From: Bacteriovoracaceae bacterium
GTDB lineage: Bacteria > Bdellovibrionota > Bacteriovoracia > Bacteriovoracales > Bacteriovoracaceae
DNA: 64,000 nt
Direction of reading: 5' to 3'
Assembly: GCA_947446575.1 (NCBI GenBank)
Contig: CANFHC010000008.1
Coordinates: forward strand, 81,575 to 145,574
Part shown: one piece after another, positions 25,918 to 34,162 of the stretch
Position numbering within the stretch: position 1 is the first letter of the stretch
Layout of the letters: every line of letters starts with the position of its first letter
Notes under the pieces: model-generated
Seen by the model: the letters and a program-made list of their open reading frames with translations, nothing else
What the model was told of the DNA's origin: nothing
Databases searched by the model: none
Translations under genes and position numbers: made by a program

Positions 25918-27507
25918 ATGTGTGGATTTGTCGTTGTCTCAGATGTCTCAGAAAATGCGAGCGAAATGTTTGCGCAAGATTTTAGAAAACTAGATCACAG
26001 AGGTCCTGATGATCACCAGCTCGTAGCTTTTCCAAAAGGTCTAATTGGGTTTCATCGCCTGGCCATTATGGATTTGTCGGATCACGGAAGACAGCCTTTT
26101 CAATCGAGTCTTTCAAATATGCTCGTCTGTAACGGCGAAATTTATAATTATAGTGAACTTAAATTTAGTTGCTCCGATCATAAATTTATTTCAACTTCAG
26201 ACTGCGAAGTTCTTTTACCACTCTATGAAAAATGGGGATTAAAGAAAATGGTGGAGAGTCTTGATGCCGAATATGCGCTGGTGATTTGGGATCAAGAACT
26301 AGGCACGCTGGTGGCAGCTCGTGACCCAATGGGGATCAGACCACTTTTTTATGGAAAAACAAAATCGGGGAGTATGGCCTTTGCTTCTGAAGTAAAAGCT
26401 CTCTTAGATTTTTGTGATGAGATTACCCCCTTTCCTCCTGGTCATTTCTTTGATGGTGAGAACTTTTATTCTTATTTAGATTTAGGTACGGTTGAAAAAT
26501 TTCATGAATTAAGCACTCCAGACATTTTAAAAGGAATAAATTCAAGGCTGGTTAGTGCTGTAGAAAAACGTCTGCAATCAGATGCTGAAGTAGGATTTTT
26601 ATTAAGCGGAGGTTTAGACTCTAGTTTAGTTTGCGCAATTGCTCAAAAACTAAATCCCAATAAACCTATTCGGACATTTTCAATTGGAATGCCCAACGAT
26701 GCTATTGATTCAAAATATGCTCAAGAAGTGGCCACATTTATTGGTGCCAATCACATCAACGTAACGATGACAGAAAAAGATGTGCTCGAGGCCCTAAACA
26801 CCGTCGTTTGGCATTTGGAGACTTGGGATATTACAACGATTCGAGCTTCAATTGGCATGTATTTGGTGTGTAAATACATCAAAGAGAATACTAATATAAA
26901 AGTTTTACTCACCGGAGAAGTCAGTGACGAGCTGTTTGGATATAAATATACGGACTTTGCTCCCAGTGCTTCTGAGTTTCAAAAAGAAGCGCAAAAACGT
27001 GTGCGTGAACTTTATCTCTACGATGTTCTTCGTGCCGATCGTTCAATTTCAGCTCATTCTCTGGAGGCGCGAGTTCCATTTTCAGATAGCGAGTTTGTAA
27101 AATTTGTCATGGCAATTAGGCCAGAGCTTAAAATGAACACTACTGGCATCGGCAAATTTCTTTTACGAGAAGCCTTTAAAACGGATGGACTTTTACCGGA
27201 GTCAATTTTGTGGAGAGAAAAAGCAGCTTTTTCTGATGCCGTTGGACACAGTATGGTAGATGAACTCAAAGCATTTGCTGACGCCAAATATTCTTCCGAG
27301 GACGTGGAAAGCGCCAGTGAAAAATATCCGTATAAATCACCTTTTACTAAAGAGTCTTTGCTATACCGAGAAATATTTGAGAGCTTCTACCCCAATCGCG
27401 CCAAATTAATTACTGATTATTGGATGCCCAATTCTTCCTGGGATAATTGTAAAGTCAGTGACCCTAGTGCTCGGGTGTTGCCTAATTATGGGCAAAGCGG
27501 AAAGTAG
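25918..27507 (+). CDS. asnB: Asparagine synthase (glutamine-hydrolysing)
   Basis: 529 residues starting MCGF, so removal of Met exposes the catalytic Cys of the class II glutaminase domain. HRGPD and RLAIMDLS mark the glutaminase half; LLSGGLDSSLV marks the PP-loop ATP site of the synthetase half, which makes asparagine from aspartate, ATP and glutamine-derived ammonia. An in-frame ATG at 25888 would put residues before Cys2 and is rejected; AAGGA lies ten bases before 25918. The next gene follows after two bases. Confidence 0.93.
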   Translation: MCGFVVVSDVSENASEMFAQDFRKLDHRGPDDHQLVAFPKGLIGFHRLAIMDLSDHGRQPFQSSLSNMLVCNGEIYNYSELKFSCSDHKFISTSDCEVLLPLYEKWGLKKMVESLDAEYALVIWDQELGTLVAARDPMGIRPLFYGKTKSGSMAFASEVKALLDFCDEITPFPPGHFFDGENFYSYLDLGTVEKFHELSTPDILKGINSRLVSAVEKRLQSDAEVGFLLSGGLDSSLVCAIAQKLNPNKPIRTFSIGMPNDAIDSKYAQEVATFIGANHINVTMTEKDVLEALNTVVWHLETWDITTIRASIGMYLVCKYIKENTNIKVLLTGEVSDELFGYKYTDFAPSASEFQKEAQKRVRELYLYDVLRADRSISAHSLEARVPFSDSEFVKFVMAIRPELKMNTTGIGKFLLREAFKTDGLLPESILWREKAAFSDAVGHSMVDELKAFADAKYSSEDVESASEKYPYKSPFTKESLLYREIFESFYPNRAKLITDYWMPNSSWDNCKVSDPSARVLPNYGQSGK

Positions 27508-27509
27508 TT

Positions 27510-28157
27510 GTGTTTTACAAAATAGTTTTTCAGAATCCCCATTTTATCATAGTTGATAAATTCCCTAATGTTTTAAGTGTTCCAACTCGAATAGGGACGG
27601 AAGAAACGCGACCAATTTTAGGAAAAATCCTCGAGCGCGATCTAGGCGTTCCTCTTTTTCCAGTTCATCGCCTCGACTATGAAGTTCAAGGACTCATTAT
27701 GTATGCGCTTACTCCAGTAGCCCAGCGAGCGGGGAACGCTTGGTTTGAGCAAAAAATAGTGGAGAAAATTTATTGTGCCATCACATCCGCCAATCCAGAA
27801 TTTAAAAACTGTTTAGGGAGCTCCGTCGAACAAGAGTGGAAGTGCAAACTATTACGCGGAAAAAAAAGAGCATACGAATCGTCTCACGGAAAAGAGAGTG
27901 TCACAGTTGCCCATCTTGAAAAAATTTCGGAATCAGGATATTTTCATTGGGAAATGAAGCCGATAACTGGCAGATCACATCAGCTTCGTTATGAACTTTT
28001 TCGCCATGGAATGCCGATTGTAGGAGACGCACTTTATGGATCGACTGAAATTTTTTCTGAAGGAATCGCTCTTCGTGCTTACAAAATAGATTTTACCAAA
28101 GTACTTAATCGCGATAGTTTTTCTCTTCCAGAAAATATCAGTACAAAAAAATTCTAA
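27510..28157 (+). CDS. RluA-family pseudouridine synthase
   Basis: 215 residues. The catalytic motif HRLDYEVQG (D56 the nucleophile) and the later GRSHQLRYELFRHGMPIVGDALYG are those of RluA-type enzymes, which convert uridine to pseudouridine in rRNA or tRNA. It starts with GTG two bases after the asnB stop, so translation is probably coupled to asnB. No S4 domain is present. The RNA target is unknown; RluE or RsuA-type enzymes are ruled out by the RluA-style motif. Confidence 0.85.
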   Translation: MFYKIVFQNPHFIIVDKFPNVLSVPTRIGTEETRPILGKILERDLGVPLFPVHRLDYEVQGLIMYALTPVAQRAGNAWFEQKIVEKIYCAITSANPEFKNCLGSSVEQEWKCKLLRGKKRAYESSHGKESVTVAHLEKISESGYFHWEMKPITGRSHQLRYELFRHGMPIVGDALYGSTEIFSEGIALRAYKIDFTKVLNRDSFSLPENISTKKF

Positions 28158-28243
28158 TTATTTTTAATAATGATTTGCCATCGTGTTTTGATTATCTTTA
28201 TACTTAACTCACTAGGGTATTTTTTTTACTATGAGGGTGAAAA

Positions 28244-28648
28244 ATGGCAAACTTAAAAGTTTCCTTTCTGGTTATCTCGTTACTTTCAACATTTTCGTCA
28301 TTTGCTTCTATTGCACCAGTATCGAAATCTGAATCAATGGAATCTAATTCGCAAATTATTAATCTGAACATGCAGTTTAAGTCCCACAACAAAACGATGA
28401 AGTCAGAACTCGCAATGCCGTACTACCAAACGGCGGAATTAGAGAAAAAAATTGATAGTAAAAATAGTGTGCTTATTGAAGTAAATCCACGTCGTGGAAA
28501 AAATAACAATGAAGTGGCCATTGAAATGAAATTTTACAAAACTGCGGGAGCACGAGCTTTTGCTAAAAAAGATATCATCGCTAAAATCGGTGAAGAATCT
28601 AAAATTTCAGTTAAGGGCATGACTGTGAGAGTGACTCCAGTTCTTTAA
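28244..28648 (+). CDS. Secreted protein of unknown function
   Basis: 134 residues with a signal peptide (about 1-22, ending FASIA). The mature part contains NLNMQFKSHNK and alternating strands, suggesting a small beta domain; there is no cysteine. GAGGG lies upstream of the ATG. Its stop lies three bases from that of the convergent RMD1-like gene. No family recognised. Confidence 0.65.
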   Translation: MANLKVSFLVISLLSTFSSFASIAPVSKSESMESNSQIINLNMQFKSHNKTMKSELAMPYYQTAELEKKIDSKNSVLIEVNPRRGKNNNEVAIEMKFYKTAGARAFAKKDIIAKIGEESKISVKGMTVRVTPVL

Positions 28649-28651
28649 TTT

Positions 28652-29785
28652 TTACTTAAATAATTTTTGCAAATGCTCGAACAGCGGAATGAGCTCTATA
28701 CTTATGAGAGCAATGACGATGAGTTCGAGCAAATGACTTCTTCTGTGATTAATTTGATCCAGAAGTAGTTTACACAGCTCTGCTAGGTTTTCTAGTTTCT
28801 TATCAATACTTGTTTGCCAGTCGGTAAATCTAAATTTTTTCGAGGCCATCCTAAAAACAACAGAATGATAAAGATCTCCAATGACCTTCAGCGAGTTTTC
28901 AACTGATTCAACAATTTCGGCGATTTCAACGTAGCGTTGACCAGCTTCTAAAGCGAGATCCGTATAACGACTGGAAAATATACTTAAGTCCTTAAATTCG
29001 ATAGCAGAATAAATTTCGCGCAATTTTTTATCTAGTAAATCGTCATAGTAGCGCATCTCAAGGAGTTGGTTGAGTGCAAACTCAATCACGTCAGGGATAT
29101 CAAGGGATCCACTGGGTTCAATGATAAAAGCAGAGTTCCAGTCGATGACGGCCAGATCGTTTTTATAATATTGCAATTTTGAATCGTATATACGTTCGTA
29201 AATTTGCGGAGACAAAGTATTTTTGTCTTCTGATAAAATAAGAGCTGCTATATCTTCTTGAGTTAAAATAAGTGAAGCATCTTGAAAATCTTCAACAAAT
29301 TTTTCTATGAAATAGAGAATATAGTCTTCATTAACTTCTGTATCTTTTATCTCTTTTAATTTTCCAATGGCCGCTTGTAACTGGTTAGTAAGCTCCTGAG
29401 CTTTGGTTCGTGCATATTCTTCTAGATCGTCGTAATCTTGAATTTGATTGGAAAGAATGCTTAGGCCCTCGATGGTAGTGCCTTCTGGAATTATATATTC
29501 AAAAGTAAGTGATAGTGTACCGAAGTCCCAAAGTTTTGCACTAATTTCGCAAATAAAATCTACGCCCTGGTCAGTATAGGCATGTTGGCCGAGAATTATA
29601 CTTAGTGGGTCATTGGAGACGATAACTGCTTGACGATTTATTTTTTTAAGCCGAAATTTTGATCTAGAAGTAGTGGCCTCCACTAGAATTTGTTCGGCTT
29701 TTTCCAAATCAATTTCTTCTCCGATGTCATAGACTCGATAAACTAGAATTCTGCCTTTGGTGATAATGTTTACTTTTTTGTTCAT
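28652..29785 (-). CDS. RMD1/DUF155-like protein with C-terminal membrane segment
   Basis: 377 residues. The C-terminal half shows the layout of the RMD1/Sif2 (DUF155) family: an acidic region, SLDIPDVIEFALNQLLEMRYYD, long helices, then a basic HRRSHLLE and a hydrophobic C-terminal segment (about 355-371). Eukaryotic members are mitochondrial; bacterial ones are uncharacterised. No signal peptide, so a tail-anchored inner-membrane protein is inferred. Resemblance is moderate. Confidence 0.6.
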   Translation of the reverse strand: MNKKVNIITKGRILVYRVYDIGEEIDLEKAEQILVEATTSRSKFRLKKINRQAVIVSNDPLSIILGQHAYTDQGVDFICEISAKLWDFGTLSLTFEYIIPEGTTIEGLSILSNQIQDYDDLEEYARTKAQELTNQLQAAIGKLKEIKDTEVNEDYILYFIEKFVEDFQDASLILTQEDIAALILSEDKNTLSPQIYERIYDSKLQYYKNDLAVIDWNSAFIIEPSGSLDIPDVIEFALNQLLEMRYYDDLLDKKLREIYSAIEFKDLSIFSSRYTDLALEAGQRYVEIAEIVESVENSLKVIGDLYHSVVFRMASKKFRFTDWQTSIDKKLENLAELCKLLLDQINHRRSHLLELIVIALISIELIPLFEHLQKLFK

Positions 29786-29940
29786 GAAAAAATTCTAACA
29801 TATTTAGATTATTGTGAAACGAGTGAAAATTTATGACCCTTCTATGACAAAATTGGCCGTTTCACCTCTTATTTTACCGTATTTTTAGTGTTATAGTTGT
29901 GTTTATTAGTCGGAAATAGTGGTTTTTAGAGATAGTAAAA

Positions 29941-30369
29941 ATGATCAATCAACGAATTGAAAAATTAAAAGAAGATTTTGAGCGTTTTAGTGAGTGGGAA
30001 GGTCGCTATAAGCATCTCATTGAGTTGGGAAAAAAAATGCCGGCGATGAGTGAAGAGTTTAGATCGGAAGGATTTAAAGTTAAGGGATGCCAATCACAAG
30101 TTTGGTTAGGTGCTAAATTAGAAGGTGATAAAGTTCATTTTGAAGCCGATAGTGATGCTTCAATTGTTAAAGGAATTATCGCTCTTTTAGTTTATGTCTA
30201 TTCTGAATCCACACCCGATGAAATACTTGCAACAAAACCAACTTTTTTAGAGGACATTGGTTTGCGTGAACACCTCTCTATGAGTCGGGCCAATGGATTA
30301 ACTTCTATGGTTAAACAAATATCTTTTTACGCTATGGCGTTTAAAGCAAAATTGCAAATGTCTAAATAA
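29941..30369 (+). CDS. sufE: Cysteine desulfurase sulfur acceptor SufE
   Basis: 142 residues. KVKGCQSQVWL with the conserved C50 is the SufE sulfur-accepting site; GIIALLVYVYSESTP and SMSRANGLTSMV are also family features. SufE takes persulfide sulfur from SufS for Fe-S cluster assembly in the cytoplasm. No sufS, sufB, sufC or sufD lies beside it in the window; hemB follows after ten bases. Confidence 0.92.
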   Translation: MINQRIEKLKEDFERFSEWEGRYKHLIELGKKMPAMSEEFRSEGFKVKGCQSQVWLGAKLEGDKVHFEADSDASIVKGIIALLVYVYSESTPDEILATKPTFLEDIGLREHLSMSRANGLTSMVKQISFYAMAFKAKLQMSK

Positions 30370-30379
30370 GGAAATAGTT

Positions 30380-31366
30380 ATGCTTAATATCTCACGACCA
30401 AGAAGAAACAGAAAAACTCCAGCGATAAGAAATCTTATTCGCGAAACAAGTTTAACGTCTCACGATTTAATTGCTCCTTTATTTGTTATTGAAGGAAAGA
30501 ATTTGCGTGAGCCAATTCATTCAATGCCTGGGATCTCTAGGCTTTCAATTGATCTCTTAATTCAAGAATGCCGTGAGCTTCAAGCATTGGGTGTTCCATG
30601 TGTTTCTTTGTTTCCCGCAATAGAAGAAAAATTAAAAGATGCAAGAGCGACTGAAGCCTATAATCCACAAGGGCTTTATCAGAGAGCTATTCGCGAAGTC
30701 AAAAGTGCACTTCCTGAATTATTGATTATGACTGATGTGGCGCTTGATCCTTATTCTAGCGAGGGCCATGATGGTTTAGTTGATCCAAAGTCTGGTGAAA
30801 TTCTAAACGATGCAACCCTAGAAGTATTAGCAAAAATGTCTTTGGTTCAAGCAAAATCAGGCTCAGATATTTTAGGCCCTTCTGATATGATGGATGGACG
30901 AATTGGATTTATTAGAGATGCTCTCGATGAAGAAAATTTAGTAAATACCTCTATTATGTCTTATGCAGCTAAATACGCATCAGCTTTTTATGGGCCTTTT
31001 AGAGATGCTCTTGGATCAGCTCCCAAAAAAGGTGATAAAAAAACTTACCAGATGGATTATGCCAATGTTCGCGAAGCTCTGCGAGAGGCCTATTTAGACG
31101 AATCTGAAGGCGCAGATATTTTAATGGTTAAACCAGGTCTGCCTTACCTCGATGTGATAAAAACAATTCGCGATAATACTACACTTCCTATGGCCGCTTA
31201 TAACGTTAGTGGAGAGTATGCCATGGTTAAAGCAGCGGCAGAAAAAGGCTGGATTGATGGCGATAAAGTTATGATTGAAATGCTGTGGAGTTTTAAACGC
31301 GCAGGCAGTGATATGATTCTAACTTACTTCGCCAAAGAAGCAGCACGCTTATTAAATAATCACTAA
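30380..31366 (+). CDS. hemB: Delta-aminolevulinic acid dehydratase (porphobilinogen synthase)
   Basis: 328 residues. The Schiff-base lysines are K198 in SYAAKYASAFYG and K251 in LMVKPGLPYLD. The metal-binding loop reads DVALDPYSSEGHDG (119-132) with no cysteines, so this is the Mg-dependent type, as in Pseudomonas, and not the zinc type. The enzyme joins two 5-aminolevulinate molecules in haem synthesis. It follows sufE by ten bases; its stop shares four bases (CTAA) with the convergent protease. Confidence 0.95.
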   Translation: MLNISRPRRNRKTPAIRNLIRETSLTSHDLIAPLFVIEGKNLREPIHSMPGISRLSIDLLIQECRELQALGVPCVSLFPAIEEKLKDARATEAYNPQGLYQRAIREVKSALPELLIMTDVALDPYSSEGHDGLVDPKSGEILNDATLEVLAKMSLVQAKSGSDILGPSDMMDGRIGFIRDALDEENLVNTSIMSYAAKYASAFYGPFRDALGSAPKKGDKKTYQMDYANVREALREAYLDESEGADILMVKPGLPYLDVIKTIRDNTTLPMAAYNVSGEYAMVKAAAEKGWIDGDKVMIEMLWSFKRAGSDMILTYFAKEAARLLNNH

Positions 31367-32298
31367 TTGATATTCGGCACTCTAGTGATTCTCATTACTT
31401 TTTCGTAAGAATTTTTAGAAGAGTCACTAAAATGTCTTGATTCTAGGCAATGCTTTTCTTCGTTATAAAAAAAGTCGTCAGCACCTTGAATTAAAATTCC
31501 TTCAACAGTACCCGTGTCTTTATTAAAAACTGGTGAACCAGAATTGCCACCATATGAATCAAGATTAGCAGTAAAATAATTTTGACGCAAAAGCCATGAA
31601 TGAATTCTTGTTTCGAGTTCTATATCATTCATTTTAGTAACTCTTGCTCCATCGGTAATTTTTTGTGAAAGTCCCATTGGATGGCCGATAACAACAAGGG
31701 GAGTTTCATGATCTACGACACCAAATTTTCTAAAACTCAGAGGAGTACGTCCTTCCACGTTACGATCAAGTAAAATGACAGCATAATCATTAACTTCTTT
31801 AGCTGTGTATGAATATTTTTGAGCGATTATGCTCTTGCAACTATAAACATTAGACTTGCTAAAAGTTTTTACACCTTCATGAAAATCGAAAACCCATTTA
31901 TTTGAAGCGCATTCATTAGGTCCTATCATACAGTGACCGGCAGTCACTAATTTATTGGGAGCAATTAAAAAGCCTGAGCAATCTCCTACGCTAACTTCAT
32001 CTACAAAACGCTCTGTTAAGCAGATTTGTGGAATGAGTTGTTTTAATTTTCTAGCTGGGAAATTATAGCTCGCTGGATCTTCGCGATTTTCTGTCAATTT
32101 GCGAGAAGAAATTCGAATCGCAACTGATCTGGCCTTTTGAATAAAATCTAAATCTGCATAGTCTTCAACTTCATAACGATTATCAACACCATAAATAAGA
32201 TCAGTTGCTGGCAAATCAATTGATCTGGCCCAAATGCTTTGATTGGCAGCGATTATGCTTGCAACGATCAATAGACATTTAGCTGATAAAGACGACAT
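31363..32298 (-). CDS. Secreted trypsin-like serine protease
   Basis: 311 residues with a signal peptide (about 1-24). The catalytic triad is H122 in VTAGHC, D171 in VNDYAVILL and S253 in SYGGNSGSPV, matching the S1 chymotrypsin-like family. Eight cysteines are spread along the chain. The segment from 26 to 96 may be a pro-region. It is likely active in the periplasm or outside. The Shine-Dalgarno sequence GGGGGA seven bases before the ATG lies in a G5/C5 hairpin region described separately. Confidence 0.88.
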   Translation of the reverse strand: MSSLSAKCLLIVASIIAANQSIWARSIDLPATDLIYGVDNRYEVEDYADLDFIQKARSVAIRISSRKLTENREDPASYNFPARKLKQLIPQICLTERFVDEVSVGDCSGFLIAPNKLVTAGHCMIGPNECASNKWVFDFHEGVKTFSKSNVYSCKSIIAQKYSYTAKEVNDYAVILLDRNVEGRTPLSFRKFGVVDHETPLVVIGHPMGLSQKITDGARVTKMNDIELETRIHSWLLRQNYFTANLDSYGGNSGSPVFNKDTGTVEGILIQGADDFFYNEEKHCLESRHFSDSSKNSYEKVMRITRVPNIN

Positions 32299-32305
32299 GA
32301 GAAAT

Positions 32306-32347
32306 CCCCCGAGTGTATCTAAATAACGTCCCCCAAGAGACAGGGGG
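32306..32347 (-). promoter_or_regulatory. Leader with one C5 and two G5 blocks before the protease gene
   Basis: On the mRNA strand a CCCCC (32347-32343) is followed by GGGGG (32334-32330) and then by GGGGG (32310-32306), which is the likely ribosome binding site. The C block can pair with either G block but not both, as in a two-state switch. It shares ATTTAGA-N6-CGGGGGA with the porin leader. Confidence 0.5.
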
Positions 32348-32423
32348 AAAATTATCAGTTCGACGGATTTTTAGCTAGGTGTCTTATAATTTTTACCTGT
32401 AACTTAAGGCAATTTTTTGCCTT

Positions 32424-33602
32424 TTAAAACCAAAACGAGACGCTAGAGAGGAATTGGTAAGCTTCAGCATTAGCATTATAGACGCCTTTAATATAGGTCA
32501 GGTCTTTTATGCCATTTTTCTCAGCAATTTTTTTCTCATAAAGTACACCTGTTGTGATGAATGAGCTTTTTGAGAGTTGATGCTGAACTCCAGCTTCGAT
32601 TTTATAGCTCGTAGAAACGACTGTTTGGCCGTTTTTATCAATAGATGAGTCAGTAGCATAAGCGACCCCATCTTGAGTGAAATTTGTGTATGTGTGGGCC
32701 TGATCTTTTACATGTAAGTATTCCATATTGGTTACTAAGCTCCAAATAGTGTCAATATGGTATTGCAAACCAGTTTGGATAAAGTACTCATTTTTTCTGT
32801 AAGTCGTATAAGCTTCATAGGGCGACTTGCTAGTGAAACCATAAATGACATCTAACCAATATTCCCATACCGTACTGTCGAGAACGGCCCCAAAATCTAC
32901 TGCGTAACTAGCTTTATCTTGAAGTTTATTTTTGTAATAGGCTTGTCCTGTAGTGAAGGTCCAATTTTGTGTTTTATAAAGTTCAAATTTATTGGCAAGT
33001 CCTAATTGTTTTTGAGTAGTAAAAGCTGGAACTGCTTTTGTTTGGTAAGCCGTAATGTATTTTGGGTTATTTCCTGAAGCGGTATATTTAGGATTTCCTT
33101 TTTCATCAAATTGAATTTCTTGGCTGTCTCCCCAAAGAGTAAAAGTGTTAGTGAAGCCAAGAGCTCTATTTCCATAGGCAGCTGAAAGGAGCGCCTTATT
33201 GCTAATTTTTCTCCAACTGTTTTCAGATTCTAAAACAGTGCCACCATCCTGATAAGTATTTTCGATAACACCATAATGAAGGTTTTGAAATTTTACGACA
33301 CCTTTACCAAGAGTTAATTTAAAATTTGGAATTCCTCTATAAGTTGCATAGGCTTCTTCGAATAAATTATTTTGAACAGCAAGGTTACCATCAATGTTTA
33401 ATTTAATGGCCGCCAACATATTATCTTGTTCGGCAAATATTTTTAAATCAAGAACGCCAATACCAACGTCCATTGCATCTTTTGTGCGAGAGATTTTTTT
33501 GTAGTTAAGAATGTCTAGGGCGATAAAACCTTTCACTTGAGCGTCTAGTGAATAGGCAAAATTAGGCATTAGCAAGCAAAGTGCGAAATATAGCTTTCTC
33601 AT
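32424..33602 (-). CDS. Porin-like outer-membrane beta-barrel protein
   Basis: 392 residues with a signal peptide (about 1-17). The mature chain is long alternating beta-strand with aromatic residues and ends in SSVSFWF, a C-terminal phenylalanine as in outer-membrane barrels. It resembles alpha-proteobacterial-type porin or DUF-type barrel proteins only in general pattern, so a solute or ion channel is inferred. The ATG at 33602 is preferred over an in-frame start at 33617. GGGGGA before it lies in a hairpin. Confidence 0.75.
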   Translation of the reverse strand: MRKLYFALCLLMPNFAYSLDAQVKGFIALDILNYKKISRTKDAMDVGIGVLDLKIFAEQDNMLAAIKLNIDGNLAVQNNLFEEAYATYRGIPNFKLTLGKGVVKFQNLHYGVIENTYQDGGTVLESENSWRKISNKALLSAAYGNRALGFTNTFTLWGDSQEIQFDEKGNPKYTASGNNPKYITAYQTKAVPAFTTQKQLGLANKFELYKTQNWTFTTGQAYYKNKLQDKASYAVDFGAVLDSTVWEYWLDVIYGFTSKSPYEAYTTYRKNEYFIQTGLQYHIDTIWSLVTNMEYLHVKDQAHTYTNFTQDGVAYATDSSIDKNGQTVVSTSYKIEAGVQHQLSKSSFITTGVLYEKKIAEKNGIKDLTYIKGVYNANAEAYQFLSSVSFWF

Positions 33603-33605
33603 TAT

Positions 33606-33641
33606 GTCCCCCGACAATGTCTAAATGTCTTCTTGGGGGAC
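33606..33641 (-). promoter_or_regulatory. Shine-Dalgarno-covering hairpin before the porin gene
   Basis: GTCCCCC (mRNA side at 33641-33635) pairs with GGGGGAC (33612-33606), a 7-bp stem with a 22-base loop. The GGGGG arm lies five to six bases before the ATG at 33602 and is the likely ribosome binding site, so folding would block translation. No T-tract follows, so it is not a terminator. The loop holds ATTTAGA six bases before CGGGGGA, as in the protease leader. Confidence 0.55.
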
Positions 33642-33647
33642 TATGTA

Positions 33648-33833
33648 TCATTTGTCAGATTGTTTTTCTATACACTTTTCAACAGAATCAAAATAAGATT
33701 GGTATTCACCTTTAACCGAATCCCAACATGATTGCGATGAAATAGAACGTTCAGCAGGAGTTTGGTGTGAACATGACACCAGAAAAAGTGCGAATGTTAG
33801 AATAAATAACAACGATTTGATGAATTTTTTCAT
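33648..33833 (-). CDS. Small lipoprotein
   Basis: 61 residues with a signal ending in the lipobox LVSCS (C21). The mature peptide has two more cysteines (C36, C54) and no known domain. Its stop is 45 bases from the porin start, so the two genes are probably one transcript. A binding site GCAGGAG is eight bases before the ATG. Function unknown. Confidence 0.68.
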   Translation of the reverse strand: MKKFIKSLLFILTFALFLVSCSHQTPAERSISSQSCWDSVKGEYQSYFDSVEKCIEKQSDK

Positions 33834-33842
33834 TTTTAATCT

Positions 33843-33877
33843 CCTGCATCCTATAATATGTCAAAATTGGATGCAGG
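33843..33877 (-). promoter_or_regulatory. 9-bp hairpin covering the Shine-Dalgarno site of the small lipoprotein
   Basis: CCTGCATCC and GGATGCAGG pair perfectly around a 17-base loop. On the mRNA strand the right arm overlaps the GCAGGAG binding site of the lipoprotein gene at 33833. TTGACA and TATTAT also occur within the loop, so part of it may instead be a promoter. Confidence 0.45.
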
Positions 33878-33896
33878 GACAGTGAAGCATTTTTGC

Positions 33897-34106
33897 CTAT
33901 TTTTTAGCAGCAGCAGGAGTCTCATCTTTATTCATTTCATGCGTTTCTTGTTTAGAGTCATGCTTCATATTACATTGCTCTTTTGATCCTTCTTTTTTCA
34001 TTTCGCATTGAGATTCACCACAATTATTGCATCCACCAGAGTGGTGAGCACACGAAGCAAGAACAAAAAGTGTAGATAGTAGAGATATCTTTAATAGATT
34101 TTTCAT
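33897..34106 (-). CDS. Cys/His/Met-rich small lipoprotein, possibly metal-binding
   Basis: 69 residues with lipobox LASC at C19. The mature part starts CAHHSGGCNNCGESQCEMKK, then EQCNMKHDSK and HEMNKDE, giving six cysteines, four histidines and four methionines beyond the leader. This is a metal-ligand-rich composition, so binding of copper or another soft metal on the envelope is plausible but inferred. GGGAG is five bases before the ATG. Confidence 0.6.
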   Translation of the reverse strand: MKNLLKISLLSTLFVLASCAHHSGGCNNCGESQCEMKKEGSKEQCNMKHDSKQETHEMNKDETPAAAKK

Positions 34107-34162
34107 AATTTCTCCCGGACAAAAGATCTGCTTTTTATATTATATCAAGAAGCTACTGAAAT

